This document shows, one piece after another, positions 51,453 through 60,632 of a DNA stretch of 64,000 bases. The DNA lies in the NCBI RefSeq assembly GCF_900109515.1, contig NZ_FOBD01000014.1, positions 124,001 to 188,000 of the forward strand. The letters run 5' to 3'. The DNA comes from Paenibacillus sp. OK003 (lineage in GTDB: Bacteria > Bacillota > Bacilli > Paenibacillales > Paenibacillaceae). The stretch's first letter is position 1. The number at the start of each line of letters is the position of its first letter. A program made the position numbers and the translations under genes. The notes beneath the pieces are model-generated. The model saw only the letters and a program-made list of their open reading frames with translations. It had not been told where the DNA came from and ran no database searches.

Positions 51453-52874
51453 TCAGAAATTGAAATAAATAAACGGATTGTATGTACCTTTGACCAGATA
51501 CGATACACAGACCAGGAATAACACGATGATCGTGATCGGGTACACCAGTTCCAATGGTTTGCTGAAACGTGCACCGTCGACCATCAGTTTGTTCATTCGC
51601 GTGGCAATCGGCATGCAGAACAGAATACCCAGGATGAAGAAGAGCGCGTATTCCTTCAGGAACATCCAGGTTGTTTCGCTCCAGAACCCATTACCGTACA
51701 GTCCAAACATGTTGCCCAGATAGTTGCCAGCTTGTATTAGATCCGGTGAACGGAAGATCACCCACCCGATGATTACAATAAACATGGCATAGAGATGCCG
51801 CAGCGGGTTGAAGCGGGTTCCTTTATCAAAGTTAGAGATTTTCTCCAGCGCAATGAATGCGAAGTTAATTAATCCCCAGACTACAAATGTCCATTCCGCA
51901 CCATGCCACACGCCAGTCAGTCCCCAGACGATGAGCAGATTGCGAATCATTTTATCCTTGTTGGTGACACGTGATCCCCCGAGCGGGAAATAGACATATT
52001 CTTTAAACCAGGTACCGAGCGAGATATGCCAGCGGCGCCAGAATTCAGTGATGGAACGGGAGATATACGGATATCTGAAGTTCTCTTCGAACTTGAACCC
52101 GAACATGAGGGCGAGACCAATCGCCATATCGGAGTATCCTGAGAAATCAAAATAAATCTGCAACGTATAGGCGATGGCTCCAAGCCATGCCAGACTTGCT
52201 GGAATATCTGAGGCCCCACCCATGCTAAAGATGTGATCAGCGACAATCGCCATGCTGTTGGATAGCAGCACCTTTTTACCCAGACCGACAATGAAGCGGC
52301 AGCAGCCCAGTGCGAACTTGTCCCAACTTTCCTTTCGGTTAACCATCTGATCTGCAATTGTGTTATAGCGCAGAATGGGTCCGGCAACGAGCTGAGGGAA
52401 GAAGGAGATATACAGCGCGACATAAAAGAGATTTTTTTGCACAGCACCATGTCCGCGATACACATCAATGACGTAGGAAATTCCGTGGAAGGTGAAGAAC
52501 GAGATCCCTAGCGGTAACGCAATATTCGGGATATTTAGGCCAAAGCTTGTATTCTCATTCACAATACGCAGTGCAAAAGCCATGTATTTAAAGACGAACA
52601 GCATACCCAGATTGATGATAAGCATCAACGTAATGATGGTGTAAGCGGCATTCCGTCGTTCCCTGAACTTGTCCACAAGCAGAGCGAAGATATAGTTGAA
52701 ACAGATGGAGGCCAGCATGATGAGGACAAACCACGGTTCACCCCATGCATAGAAGAACAGGCTGGCAACCAGCAGCAGCATGTTTTTGGCCGTAATCGAG
52801 AATCTCAGGATGTAATACAGCCCCAGCACAAGCGGCAGAAAATAAAATAGAAAGATTACACTGGAAAAGAGCAC
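51453..52874 (-). CDS. MBOAT-family O-acyltransferase (AlgI/DltB-like)
   Basis: A 473-residue integral membrane enzyme from GTG 52874, seven bases after AAGGAGG. It has about 11 TM helices, with the MBOAT landmarks FPQLVAGPILRY, ITEFWRRWHISLGTWFKEYVY and the catalytic His in GLTGVWHGAEWTFVVWG. It would move acyl groups across the membrane to an extracytoplasmic acceptor. The neighbours are the DHHW protein and, across a hairpin, the cellulose-synthase-like module. O-acetylation of the exported glycan is the favoured role. DltB is unlikely because no dlt genes are near. Confidence 0.93.
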   Translation of the reverse strand: MLFSSVIFLFYFLPLVLGLYYILRFSITAKNMLLLVASLFFYAWGEPWFVLIMLASICFNYIFALLVDKFRERRNAAYTIITLMLIINLGMLFVFKYMAFALRIVNENTSFGLNIPNIALPLGISFFTFHGISYVIDVYRGHGAVQKNLFYVALYISFFPQLVAGPILRYNTIADQMVNRKESWDKFALGCCRFIVGLGKKVLLSNSMAIVADHIFSMGGASDIPASLAWLGAIAYTLQIYFDFSGYSDMAIGLALMFGFKFEENFRYPYISRSITEFWRRWHISLGTWFKEYVYFPLGGSRVTNKDKMIRNLLIVWGLTGVWHGAEWTFVVWGLINFAFIALEKISNFDKGTRFNPLRHLYAMFIVIIGWVIFRSPDLIQAGNYLGNMFGLYGNGFWSETTWMFLKEYALFFILGILFCMPIATRMNKLMVDGARFSKPLELVYPITIIVLFLVCVSYLVKGTYNPFIYFNF

Positions 52875-52940
52875 TGCCTTTCCTCCTTGAGGATCAGATA
52901 AGGGATCACGTTGTATCTATTGATGCAACATGTTCAATTA

Positions 52941-52984
52941 AAAATAGACAGACACCCGCATCTCAGGATGCGAGTTGGTCTGCA
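52941..52984 (-). terminator. Minus-strand terminator or attenuator inside the polysaccharide operon
   Basis: CGCATC (52957-52962) and GATGCG (52967-52972), with outer AGAC/GTCT, form a stem. On the minus strand it is followed by TATTTTTAA. It sits between the anchored protein gene and the MBOAT gene, so part of the transcripts may end before the acylation genes. Confidence 0.6.
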
Positions 52985-52992
52985 AGGGTCGT

Positions 52993-54144
52993 TTACATGC
53001 GAAAAGGACGCCGTGCTTGTCGATTTTCCCGGGAACGTCGCTTTATGGCGCCATTGGTAATCCGTTGTCTTCTCCACATCCAGTAGAGGACGAGTCCATG
53101 GATTCCAGCAGCGGTTAACAAGAGTCGAATAAACCATCCCACCGATGTTTTCATCAGTGGGTCCGCAGGGCTGAGCACCTTGGTAACGTCAGATGGGTCA
53201 GGAATAGAACGAGGCGTCCCGTCTTTCTCCTGAACATTCATGGCCGAAGAGCGATCCAGCATGACGGTTGTTGTCAGATACCATTTGTCATTCACAAGTG
53301 CGCGTATGGTGGCCTGCTCGGCATCGACATCGGTATGAAGCGTCAGTAGTCCATCCGGTGTAATAGATACTCCCTGTACGGGGGTGTCGAGCTGGAATTT
53401 TACATCGGGCGTATCTTCTGAGGAGGATTCAACACCGTATTGGGCAATGGATTCCCCAGCTACAGGTTTGACCACACGTTCGTCACCAGTCATTTGCAAG
53501 GTGGTGAGCCCGTTCTCCACCACAGCTTGCTTCTTGGACAATGGCTTGATGTTGCCGATGCGGAAGCTCAGCTTGGCATTTTCGGGAGTTGTAGTTGTAA
53601 TCCCCCAGCCAATGATTTTACCCAAGCTCACCTGACCTGCCGTGCTGGCCTTGTCCTGGACCATTAGGCTGGAAAATGGGATGCGAATCTGTCCGACAAA
53701 TCCTGGTTCCAACGTAATCAGGCCGGAAACCGGGCGAACCAGTTCGGCATGTCCGGTTGATTTCTCGACTACGATGACGTTTCGATTATCAGACACCGTA
53801 AGGGAGGTTTTATCCGCTCGGGTCAGTACGATATTAAGAGGCAGTTTTTGGTTCGATTCATTGCGGATGGAGAAGGTCAAAGCCCCATAGCCTGACCAGT
53901 CTCGATTCTGCAGCTCATAGACGTAGGCCGAATAGTATCCTTTTTGGAGCCCCTGCGTGGAGGTCTTAATCTGGATACTGCCTTTGTTATCAACGCTGGC
54001 GTCTACCTTGGCTCCGTTGTTCCATTCATGGAGTTTATGCTCACTCACCTTAAGCTGCTCTGCCTGAACAGCCTGAATGGGATATACGTTCCATAACACA
54101 ACAAGACTGGCGACAAGCGTCAGTTGTTTCCACTTCTTGATCAT
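52993..54144 (-). CDS. Membrane-anchored beta-rich partner of the glycan synthase
   Basis: A 383-residue protein from ATG 54144 behind GGAGG. A signal peptide (about 1-28, ending AVQAEQ) precedes a carbohydrate-binding-like beta domain (about 35-210: YYSAYVYELQNRDWSGYGALTF), a second beta segment (about 240-310), a TM helix (about 338-358) and a basic Arg-rich tail. It begins 17 bp after the synthase gene. By position it may play the part of BcsB, guiding the growing glycan outside the cell, but I see no sequence link to BcsB. Exact family unknown. Confidence 0.75.
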   Translation of the reverse strand: MIKKWKQLTLVASLVVLWNVYPIQAVQAEQLKVSEHKLHEWNNGAKVDASVDNKGSIQIKTSTQGLQKGYYSAYVYELQNRDWSGYGALTFSIRNESNQKLPLNIVLTRADKTSLTVSDNRNVIVVEKSTGHAELVRPVSGLITLEPGFVGQIRIPFSSLMVQDKASTAGQVSLGKIIGWGITTTTPENAKLSFRIGNIKPLSKKQAVVENGLTTLQMTGDERVVKPVAGESIAQYGVESSSEDTPDVKFQLDTPVQGVSITPDGLLTLHTDVDAEQATIRALVNDKWYLTTTVMLDRSSAMNVQEKDGTPRSIPDPSDVTKVLSPADPLMKTSVGWFIRLLLTAAGIHGLVLYWMWRRQRITNGAIKRRSRENRQARRPFRM

Positions 54145-54161
54145 GCTTTCTTGCCTCCGCT

Positions 54162-56441
54162 CTATAGATAAGCCATCTCGTTCAGTTCGTCTGGAGAGAT
54201 GTTGTTCTTGCCCTGGGATGCAGGGCCTGTTTTACCCGACAGGATATGTTCCTTATTCCACTGTTTCAGCAGAGCTTCCAAGATTGGCATCTGATCGTTG
54301 CGAGCAATATCACGAATATTGGTCACACGGTACAGATTGCCTCGTTTGTTACGAAGGGACTGCACCCACACGCATTCCAGTGAAAGATCTTCGCTAAGCG
54401 GAAGTTGGATCTCATTGGCCAAATCTTGGGGCTCCATCTCCACCAGGACGAATTCATAGTTAAAATCCAGCAATGTCACGGTTCCATGATCTGCCGTTGA
54501 CAATTCGCGATTTAGCGCAATTCGTGCCAGCTTCCGGTTGGACATGAACTCACTCTGTCCTCGACGTACAAAATTCAGGCGAATATCTTCAAATGTACTG
54601 ATATCCTTGTCCAGCTTCTGAGGCAGTGTAGGTTCGCGATCATAGATGATGTGCAGCAGCTGGCGCTGCTCTTGTTCCGTGATATCCTTAACCGTAAAAG
54701 CATATTTCCAACGGTTTCCGATTGAAGCGACATGTGCCACCTTGCCTGTAAACTCGCTTGAATACCGGTCATTTACCAGTTTAATGCCAATTTCCATATC
54801 ACTTGGAATGTACTTCGGTGTATCCAGTATAACGGAAATTCCGCCTTCCGAGAGATCGTGAGTGATGCAGGAGATCGTCTCCCCTTCCGTTGTGAGCGTG
54901 CAATCCACGGCAGCCATCGAGCGCTCATGATTGCGGAACACTTTGCGTCCAGCCAGGAAGAAGATCGACATCATGATGTTGTAGAAATTAATCAATAACC
55001 AGTACAGCACAACGAGGAAACCAATCGTTCCCTGGCTAAATGTCCAGTGGATACAATTCACGATTCCGATCATGGACAGTACCGCCAGAATCAGATGAGG
55101 AATCATCTGTTTAATCTGATAGTTCCGATCATCATTTTGCGCACCGTCTTTGCGGGTAACGACGAATTTGTTCATCGTGATGCCCAGAGTTTCCAGAATG
55201 ACGGCGGGCAGAAGGGAAGGGAACAGAATGGTCTCATATACATTGGTCCATTTGGTGGTTCGAATATTGCCGGATAACATCCGCAGGCAGGTGTTGGTCA
55301 ACAGATACATCGGCAACCAGAACACGAGAATCTCCAGAATGGTACATTTCACAACCAGAACGCCGAACACGGCAAACAGTATGGGTGACATGATGTACAG
55401 CAGTCGTTTTAACCCGGAGTACCAGTAGGTAATGGAAGAAATGTAGTTCAGTTTTTGCGCAAAACTAAGTCCTTTTTTGAAGAGAAGGTTCATTTTTTTA
55501 CCTGTCTGGATACAACCGCGCGCCCAGCGCTGACGCTGTTTGGTCAGACTTTTCAGATCACCGGGAGCAAGTCCGGAGGCCAGTACTTTATTGGTAGCGA
55601 AGCAGCGATACCCTTTGCTCTGCATTTCAATACCCGTAGCAAAATCCTCTGTAATGGAACCGGTATAGAATCCGCCGACGTCTTCCAGTGCCTGTCTGGA
55701 GAGTACAGTATTTGTTCCGCCATAGATGACGGAATTGGATTTGTTGCGTCCCACTTGTACGTCCCGATAGAAATAGTCCTGTTCATTCGGTATCCGGTTC
55801 TCGGAGTACAGATTGTACTGGAACTGGTCGGGATTATAGAAACTCTGTGGAGTCTGCACGAACCCAATTTTTTCTCCGGTCAGAAAATAGGGAACACACG
55901 CCGTCAGAAAATCATGTTTCGGAATCATGTCTGCATCAAAGGTGACGATTAGTGGGGAGGACGTATGCTTCATGGCATTGTTCAGGTTACCCGCCTTGGC
56001 GTGCACATGCTCTGTTCGCGTAAGGTAATTAATACCTAGGTGAGCGGCCAGTTCCCGCATCTCGGGACGGTTCGAGTCATCACACAGATGGATATGTACT
56101 TTGGAGCGATCAGGATAATCCATGTTCAGACAGCCATTAATCGTTTTGAACAGAAGCGAAGTGGGTTCATTATAAGTTGCGATAAATACATCCACATCCG
56201 GATATAAGGCTTCGTCAACAACGGGAAGTTCGGGATATTCGAGCCGGGTCATATTGTAAAAATGGACGGCAAGTTCGAACATACCTATAAGTTCGACAAT
56301 GAGGAGGGCAAGACCTGCGGTCACAGCAAGAGGGCCATGTCCGAAAGGAATGGTGAAAAATGTACGCCAAATGACGTAAATACAAGACATAATCACAGTA
56401 GCTGTGACAAGTATCTTGTTGCGTGTACTTAAGTAGTTCAA
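54162..56441 (-). CDS. Cellulose-synthase-like GT2 glycosyltransferase with PilZ domain
   Basis: A 759-residue membrane enzyme; the start is TTG 56441, seven bases after GGAAGAGG. Two TM helices at the N-terminus lead to the GT2 domain: DVFIATYNEP, HLCDDSNRPE, TFDADMIPKHDF, TED and the Q(Q/R)xRW motif KQRQRWARG. Several TM helices follow, then a PilZ domain with RNHER (RxxxR) and HDLSEGG (D/NxSxxG), the complete c-di-GMP-binding signature. So the enzyme should be switched on by c-di-GMP. The product is probably beta-1,4-glucan or a close relative. It leads a four-gene operon. Confidence 0.93.
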   Translation of the reverse strand: MNYLSTRNKILVTATVIMSCIYVIWRTFFTIPFGHGPLAVTAGLALLIVELIGMFELAVHFYNMTRLEYPELPVVDEALYPDVDVFIATYNEPTSLLFKTINGCLNMDYPDRSKVHIHLCDDSNRPEMRELAAHLGINYLTRTEHVHAKAGNLNNAMKHTSSPLIVTFDADMIPKHDFLTACVPYFLTGEKIGFVQTPQSFYNPDQFQYNLYSENRIPNEQDYFYRDVQVGRNKSNSVIYGGTNTVLSRQALEDVGGFYTGSITEDFATGIEMQSKGYRCFATNKVLASGLAPGDLKSLTKQRQRWARGCIQTGKKMNLLFKKGLSFAQKLNYISSITYWYSGLKRLLYIMSPILFAVFGVLVVKCTILEILVFWLPMYLLTNTCLRMLSGNIRTTKWTNVYETILFPSLLPAVILETLGITMNKFVVTRKDGAQNDDRNYQIKQMIPHLILAVLSMIGIVNCIHWTFSQGTIGFLVVLYWLLINFYNIMMSIFFLAGRKVFRNHERSMAAVDCTLTTEGETISCITHDLSEGGISVILDTPKYIPSDMEIGIKLVNDRYSSEFTGKVAHVASIGNRWKYAFTVKDITEQEQRQLLHIIYDREPTLPQKLDKDISTFEDIRLNFVRRGQSEFMSNRKLARIALNRELSTADHGTVTLLDFNYEFVLVEMEPQDLANEIQLPLSEDLSLECVWVQSLRNKRGNLYRVTNIRDIARNDQMPILEALLKQWNKEHILSGKTGPASQGKNNISPDELNEMAYL

Positions 56442-56703
56442 GTGAATACCTCTTCCTGATTTTTCTGAGTAGTGCCGCCTATCGGAACAAAAAGAATGTG
56501 ATCATTGTACTAAACGATTCTGAACAAATTCTGAAAAAAGAGATAGGACTTCGAACAATATAGAGCCATCGGTTCAATTTATGATGGTTAATTTTGTCGT
56601 ATCATAATAATTATTGTAGTTATATGTCGAAATTTGCGCAATATGTTTATTTATTTTTTTCGCATAGATAAAAGTTGGGCTTGGATGTTATCTGAAAACA
56701 CAA

Positions 56704-56773
56704 AAATGACGAGCCTAAGGTTCAATATCATTAAGTTAAATAACTTAATGACATGGCCCAAGGACTCGTCATT
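56704..56773 (-). terminator. Terminator after the CBS gene
   Basis: CATTAAGTT (56729-56737) pairs with AACTTAATG (56742-56750), and AATGACGAG (56705-56713) with CTCGTCATT (56765-56773). A T-run follows on the minus strand. Confidence 0.85.
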
Positions 56774-56828
56774 TCTGTTGCAGTCTTTTGCCCTTATGAT
56801 CAGCAAAAGGCATATATTCATTTCAAAT

Positions 56829-57233
56829 TTAGTCGGAGATGTTGCGCGTATAATACTCAATAATATCCTTGCGACGGATAATACCGAGGAAGACACGGTC
56901 CACATCCACCACAGGCACAAAGTTTTGATCGGCTGCCAACGTCAGCATATCCTCCATTTCTGCCTTAATAAAGACACATTCATTATATACACGGTTGTCG
57001 ATCTCGTGCACCTGGACCTGATCCATCGTCTCAAATGTCAGTCCGGGGGTGCTCCGCATTTTCCATAACAAATCGCCTTCGGACAGGGTGGCAACATATT
57101 TTCCATCCTGGTCAATCACGGGAATGGCGGTATAATGCTGCAATTCAAGCTGCTCGATCGCATCTTTCATGGAAGCGGAAGACTTGATATAGGCCACTTC
57201 GGCTTTGGGGAGTAAAAAATAGCTGATTTCCAT
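56829..57233 (-). CDS. Two-CBS-domain protein
   Basis: A 134-residue protein. Two adjacent ATGs lie behind AAAGGAG; the second (57233) has the better spacing. Two CBS motifs are visible: ASMKDAIEQLELQHYTAIPVIDQDGKYVATLSEGDLL and DMLTLAADQNFVPVVDVDRVFLGIIRRKDII. Such stand-alone pairs bind adenine nucleotides or c-di-AMP and often modulate other proteins (as DarB/CbpA-like c-di-AMP receptors do). No partner is encoded alongside. Confidence 0.9.
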   Translation of the reverse strand: MEISYFLLPKAEVAYIKSSASMKDAIEQLELQHYTAIPVIDQDGKYVATLSEGDLLWKMRSTPGLTFETMDQVQVHEIDNRVYNECVFIKAEMEDMLTLAADQNFVPVVDVDRVFLGIIRRKDIIEYYTRNISD

Positions 57234-57380
57234 CATCGGGCTCCTTTACTGTAATCTCACTCTCCTTATTTAAACATATTATGTGAGCTTTCGGCTATTT
57301 TTAATGATAAATTCGTCAGATTTGTTCCATTGTTTAATTGAGGCTGGAAATCTATAGTGTATATTAGAGGTGATATGATC

Positions 57381-59465
57381 ATGAAATCGAAACGTAAAAT
57401 TATTTATGGACTGCTTCCCATCTTATTTGCCGGTGGAATCGGAATGTACTTATACATGCAGAATAGCAAAACAGAGGAAGTAAAGCCCGACGTAACCGTT
57501 AATCAGTACATAGAGCATTTGCAAAAGAAAGAATTTGATCAACTGTATACCTTGATGACGCCTGCTTCATTGAAAGAGTCCGGCATGAACCGTGAGCAAT
57601 TTGTGGAAAAATATAACGCAATCTATTCGGGTATGGAGGTTTCTGCGATTAAGGCAGAATTGAAACCGAAAGTAATCAAAGAGACAACGGACGGCACGGG
57701 CAATGAAACTAAAAACCAAAATCCGGATGCCTACGAAGTGGACTACAGTCTACAGTTAACGACCTTCCTCGGGGAAGTGGACGAGACGCATACACTGAAA
57801 CTGGTGCGTGAAGAGCTTGAGGAGGGTGGCAAAGTCTGGCGGATCAACTGGAAGCCATCCATGATTCTGACGGACATGGTCAAAGGAAGCAAAGTTCGGG
57901 TGAAAACCCTTTTCCCGGAACGAGGAGACATTGTTGATCGTGAAGGGCTGCCCCTCGCAACCAAGGGGAATATATATGAATGGGGCATCGTACCTGAGAA
58001 GCTGGGAGAAAATCCGGAACCGATGATCGCCCGAATCGCGGAGCATTACAAAATAACAGAAGCTATGATTAACACCGCGCTTGCACAGAAATGGGTGAAG
58101 CCGGAATATTTTGTCCCAATTGCTTCAACAGAGGACTCCCGGGTGCCTACAGCACTGGCTGGTGTGCAAGTTCAATCCAAGGAAATACGATATTATCCTC
58201 TTGGTGAGGCGGCTGCTCATTTAATCGGTTATGTGCGCAAGGCCACCAAGGAAGATTTGGAGAAAGATACGGAAGGATACTATCGTGCGGAAGATTGGAT
58301 TGGCAAAGCCGGACTGGAGCAATCCTTAGAGAAACAGCTTCGCGGCGAACGAGGTGGCCTGATCGAGATCACCGATGAATCTGGAAACACTCGCTCTGAG
58401 CTTATTCGCAAGGATGCCGTGGATGGAGAGAATATTCAACTGACGATCAGCTCCGAGCAACAGCGTAAACTGTATAAGATATTATCGAGTGGTGGTGACG
58501 CCGGAGCGATGGTGCTGATGAATCCGACGGACGGCAATCTGCTGGCTCTGGCAAGTGCGCCTGCCTATAATCCGAACAAGATGGTTACGGGACTGACACA
58601 GGCCGAGTGGGATGCCTATTCAGCAGATGAGAAGCTTCCTTTTATCAATCGATTTACGAATCGTTATGCACCAGGTTCAACCTTCAAAGCGATTACGGCA
58701 GCGGCAGGTCTGATGGAGAAGGTTACCACAGCGGACAAATCGCATGATATCTCTGGTCTGCAATGGCGCAAGGATGAGAGCTGGGGCGGTTACTATGTGA
58801 AGCGTGTGAAAAGTGTATCCCCGGTGAACATGGTTGATGCGCTGGTCTACTCGGACAATATTTATTTTGCGAAGGAAGCTGTTGAGATGGGCAGCGCCAA
58901 GTTCATAGATGGCATCCAGAAGTTCGGTTTTGGAGATAACTTTGGACTGGATGAACTGTATTTGAAACCAAGTCAGTATGCAAACGAGGCTCATCTCGAT
59001 CTGTCATCGGAGGTGCTGCTTGCTGATACGTCCTATGGACAGGGAGAAATGTTGATGTCGCCGATCCATCTGGCCTCCTCCTTCACTCCTTTTATTAATG
59101 AAGGAAAAATGGTGAAGCCTGTACTGATAGAGGAAAAGGAAACCGCCGAACCGGAAGTTGTGATTACACCTGAAGTCGCAAATACGGTGAAGTATGCCTT
59201 GGGCGAGGTCGTGACCCGATCGGGAGGAACGGCTCATTCCTTGAACTCACTCCCTGGAGGACTGGCGGCTAAGACAGGGACTGCCGAACTTAAGGCCAAG
59301 AAAGGGGAAAAAGGACAAGAGAACGGTTTTGTTGTGGTGTTTGATACTGAATCACCATCCTTCCTTATAGCCGCGGTCATTGAACAAGTGAACGGACGAG
59401 GCGGCAGTCATTATGTTTTGGATAAATTAAAGCCTTTCCTGGAGAAAAAGGGAGTAACGCAGTAA
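57381..59465 (+). CDS. Class B penicillin-binding protein, PBP3/MecA-like
   Basis: A 694-residue protein. ATG 57381 has AGAGGTG eight bases upstream; an ATG two codons earlier is too close. A TM anchor (about 5-27) precedes an NTF2-like MecA_N domain (about 35-150: VNQYIEHLQKKEFDQLYTLM), a dimerisation domain (about 170-340) and the transpeptidase domain with S433-T-F-K436, S491-D-N493 and K631-T-G. The order is that of Bacillus PbpC/PBP3 and of staphylococcal PBP2a, which resist beta-lactams. Resistance here is an inference from family only. A perfect terminator follows. Confidence 0.93.
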   Translation: MKSKRKIIYGLLPILFAGGIGMYLYMQNSKTEEVKPDVTVNQYIEHLQKKEFDQLYTLMTPASLKESGMNREQFVEKYNAIYSGMEVSAIKAELKPKVIKETTDGTGNETKNQNPDAYEVDYSLQLTTFLGEVDETHTLKLVREELEEGGKVWRINWKPSMILTDMVKGSKVRVKTLFPERGDIVDREGLPLATKGNIYEWGIVPEKLGENPEPMIARIAEHYKITEAMINTALAQKWVKPEYFVPIASTEDSRVPTALAGVQVQSKEIRYYPLGEAAAHLIGYVRKATKEDLEKDTEGYYRAEDWIGKAGLEQSLEKQLRGERGGLIEITDESGNTRSELIRKDAVDGENIQLTISSEQQRKLYKILSSGGDAGAMVLMNPTDGNLLALASAPAYNPNKMVTGLTQAEWDAYSADEKLPFINRFTNRYAPGSTFKAITAAAGLMEKVTTADKSHDISGLQWRKDESWGGYYVKRVKSVSPVNMVDALVYSDNIYFAKEAVEMGSAKFIDGIQKFGFGDNFGLDELYLKPSQYANEAHLDLSSEVLLADTSYGQGEMLMSPIHLASSFTPFINEGKMVKPVLIEEKETAEPEVVITPEVANTVKYALGEVVTRSGGTAHSLNSLPGGLAAKTGTAELKAKKGEKGQENGFVVVFDTESPSFLIAAVIEQVNGRGGSHYVLDKLKPFLEKKGVTQ

Positions 59466-59504
59466 ATTGATTTGCGATTTACGATGTATCTTTAGTATTT
59501 GAAG

Positions 59505-59550
59505 AGCCCATCCACCATTCATGTTACCAGAATGGTGGATGGGCTTTATT
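59505..59550. terminator. Bidirectional terminator
   Basis: AGCCCATCCACCATTC (59505-59520) and GAATGGTGGATGGGCT (59530-59545) make a perfect 16-bp stem, with TTTATTTT after it. Confidence 0.95.
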
Positions 59551-59570
59551 TTGCCTTTATGTTATAAGAT

Positions 59571-60326
59571 TTATTTCCGAGCAGTAAGCATAAAACGTGC
59601 CGAGTTCGTTCGAATTCCTTTGTCACAGCGATTTTGCCCAACAAACTGTTGGAAACGCTCGAAGTCGGATTGCTTCTCTCCAAAACCAGGAATGATCGGT
59701 GCATGAGTCAGTAAGAAAAGCAGATCATCAGGCGTGGCGTAATATTCTGTTGCATTATATTCGTGTGCCTCAATGTCTTGAAAACCCGCTTCCCGAAGTT
59801 CACGTTTGTATCGTTCCATTAATGTGCCTGGTTGAACGCCCAACGATTGTCCACGGTCAAAAGCCTTGGAGATATTACATTTATCATTTTCACTGACTTG
59901 TTGGGTAAGGAATACACCGCCATCAGCCAATACCCTGAATACTTCTGTAGCGCAGAAGTCGCAGTGTCTGGAGGAAACCACATTAAAGAATTGATCTGGA
60001 AATGTCAGTTGATCAGCATTCATATGCACAAAACGGACATTCGAACGGGAACCAGATGCCTTGAGATTACGCTGGGCAGTCTCAATCATTCCCCGGGAAA
60101 GGTCGATTCCAACCAATAACAGTGCGGCATGCGCGATGGACAGAACAGCTTCTCCACCACCTGTGCCAATATCAAGCAAGAGATCGGACGGCTGAGTGCA
60201 GCGTGTAACTTCCTCGTAGAAATTCCATCCAATACCTTCTGAAGTCACTTTCAGGGAGCTGAAGTTCCAGCCATTCAATTGACCAACACGTTCGTAAAAA
60301 GTAGTATAATCTATCTTTTTCTTCAT
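59571..60326 (-). CDS. Class I SAM-dependent methyltransferase
   Basis: A 251-residue enzyme from ATG 60326, with GGAGGAATCA upstream. SAM motif I is LLLDIGTGGGEAVLSIA, followed by GIDLSRGMIETAQRNL and the post-I MNADQLTFPDQFFNVVSSRH. The pattern and length match UbiE/SmtA-like Methyltransf_11 proteins. The substrate is unknown. It is monocistronic and convergent with the PBP gene. Confidence 0.92.
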   Translation of the reverse strand: MKKKIDYTTFYERVGQLNGWNFSSLKVTSEGIGWNFYEEVTRCTQPSDLLLDIGTGGGEAVLSIAHAALLLVGIDLSRGMIETAQRNLKASGSRSNVRFVHMNADQLTFPDQFFNVVSSRHCDFCATEVFRVLADGGVFLTQQVSENDKCNISKAFDRGQSLGVQPGTLMERYKRELREAGFQDIEAHEYNATEYYATPDDLLFLLTHAPIIPGFGEKQSDFERFQQFVGQNRCDKGIRTNSARFMLTARK

Positions 60327-60632
60327 TATATGATTCCTCCAATGTGAGTTCTTGATTCTAGACAGATGTTGTGCCAAATCGTTACGATTAGATGCCGAAC
60401 AGGCTCAAAAGGGCAGACGTATCCCATGTTAGCTGGTACGCGTTTTGACCCAGCCCGACGACTAATTACTTCGAACGATTCGGAATAACATCCGTGTCAC
60501 CTCACAGTTTGGAATACTTCCATTATACAACACAAAATATATGGTGTAATTTACCTTTTTACTATATGATAAGTGTCGATTCATGTAAAAATAGCATAGG
60601 ATACATACGTTCTTTTTGATGGAGGGATCAGG

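Noticed and set aside
56634..57068. 144-codon plus-strand frame opposite the CBS gene
   Set aside because: It lies antisense to a clear two-CBS-domain gene and spans that gene's terminator; no ribosome site or recognisable motif.
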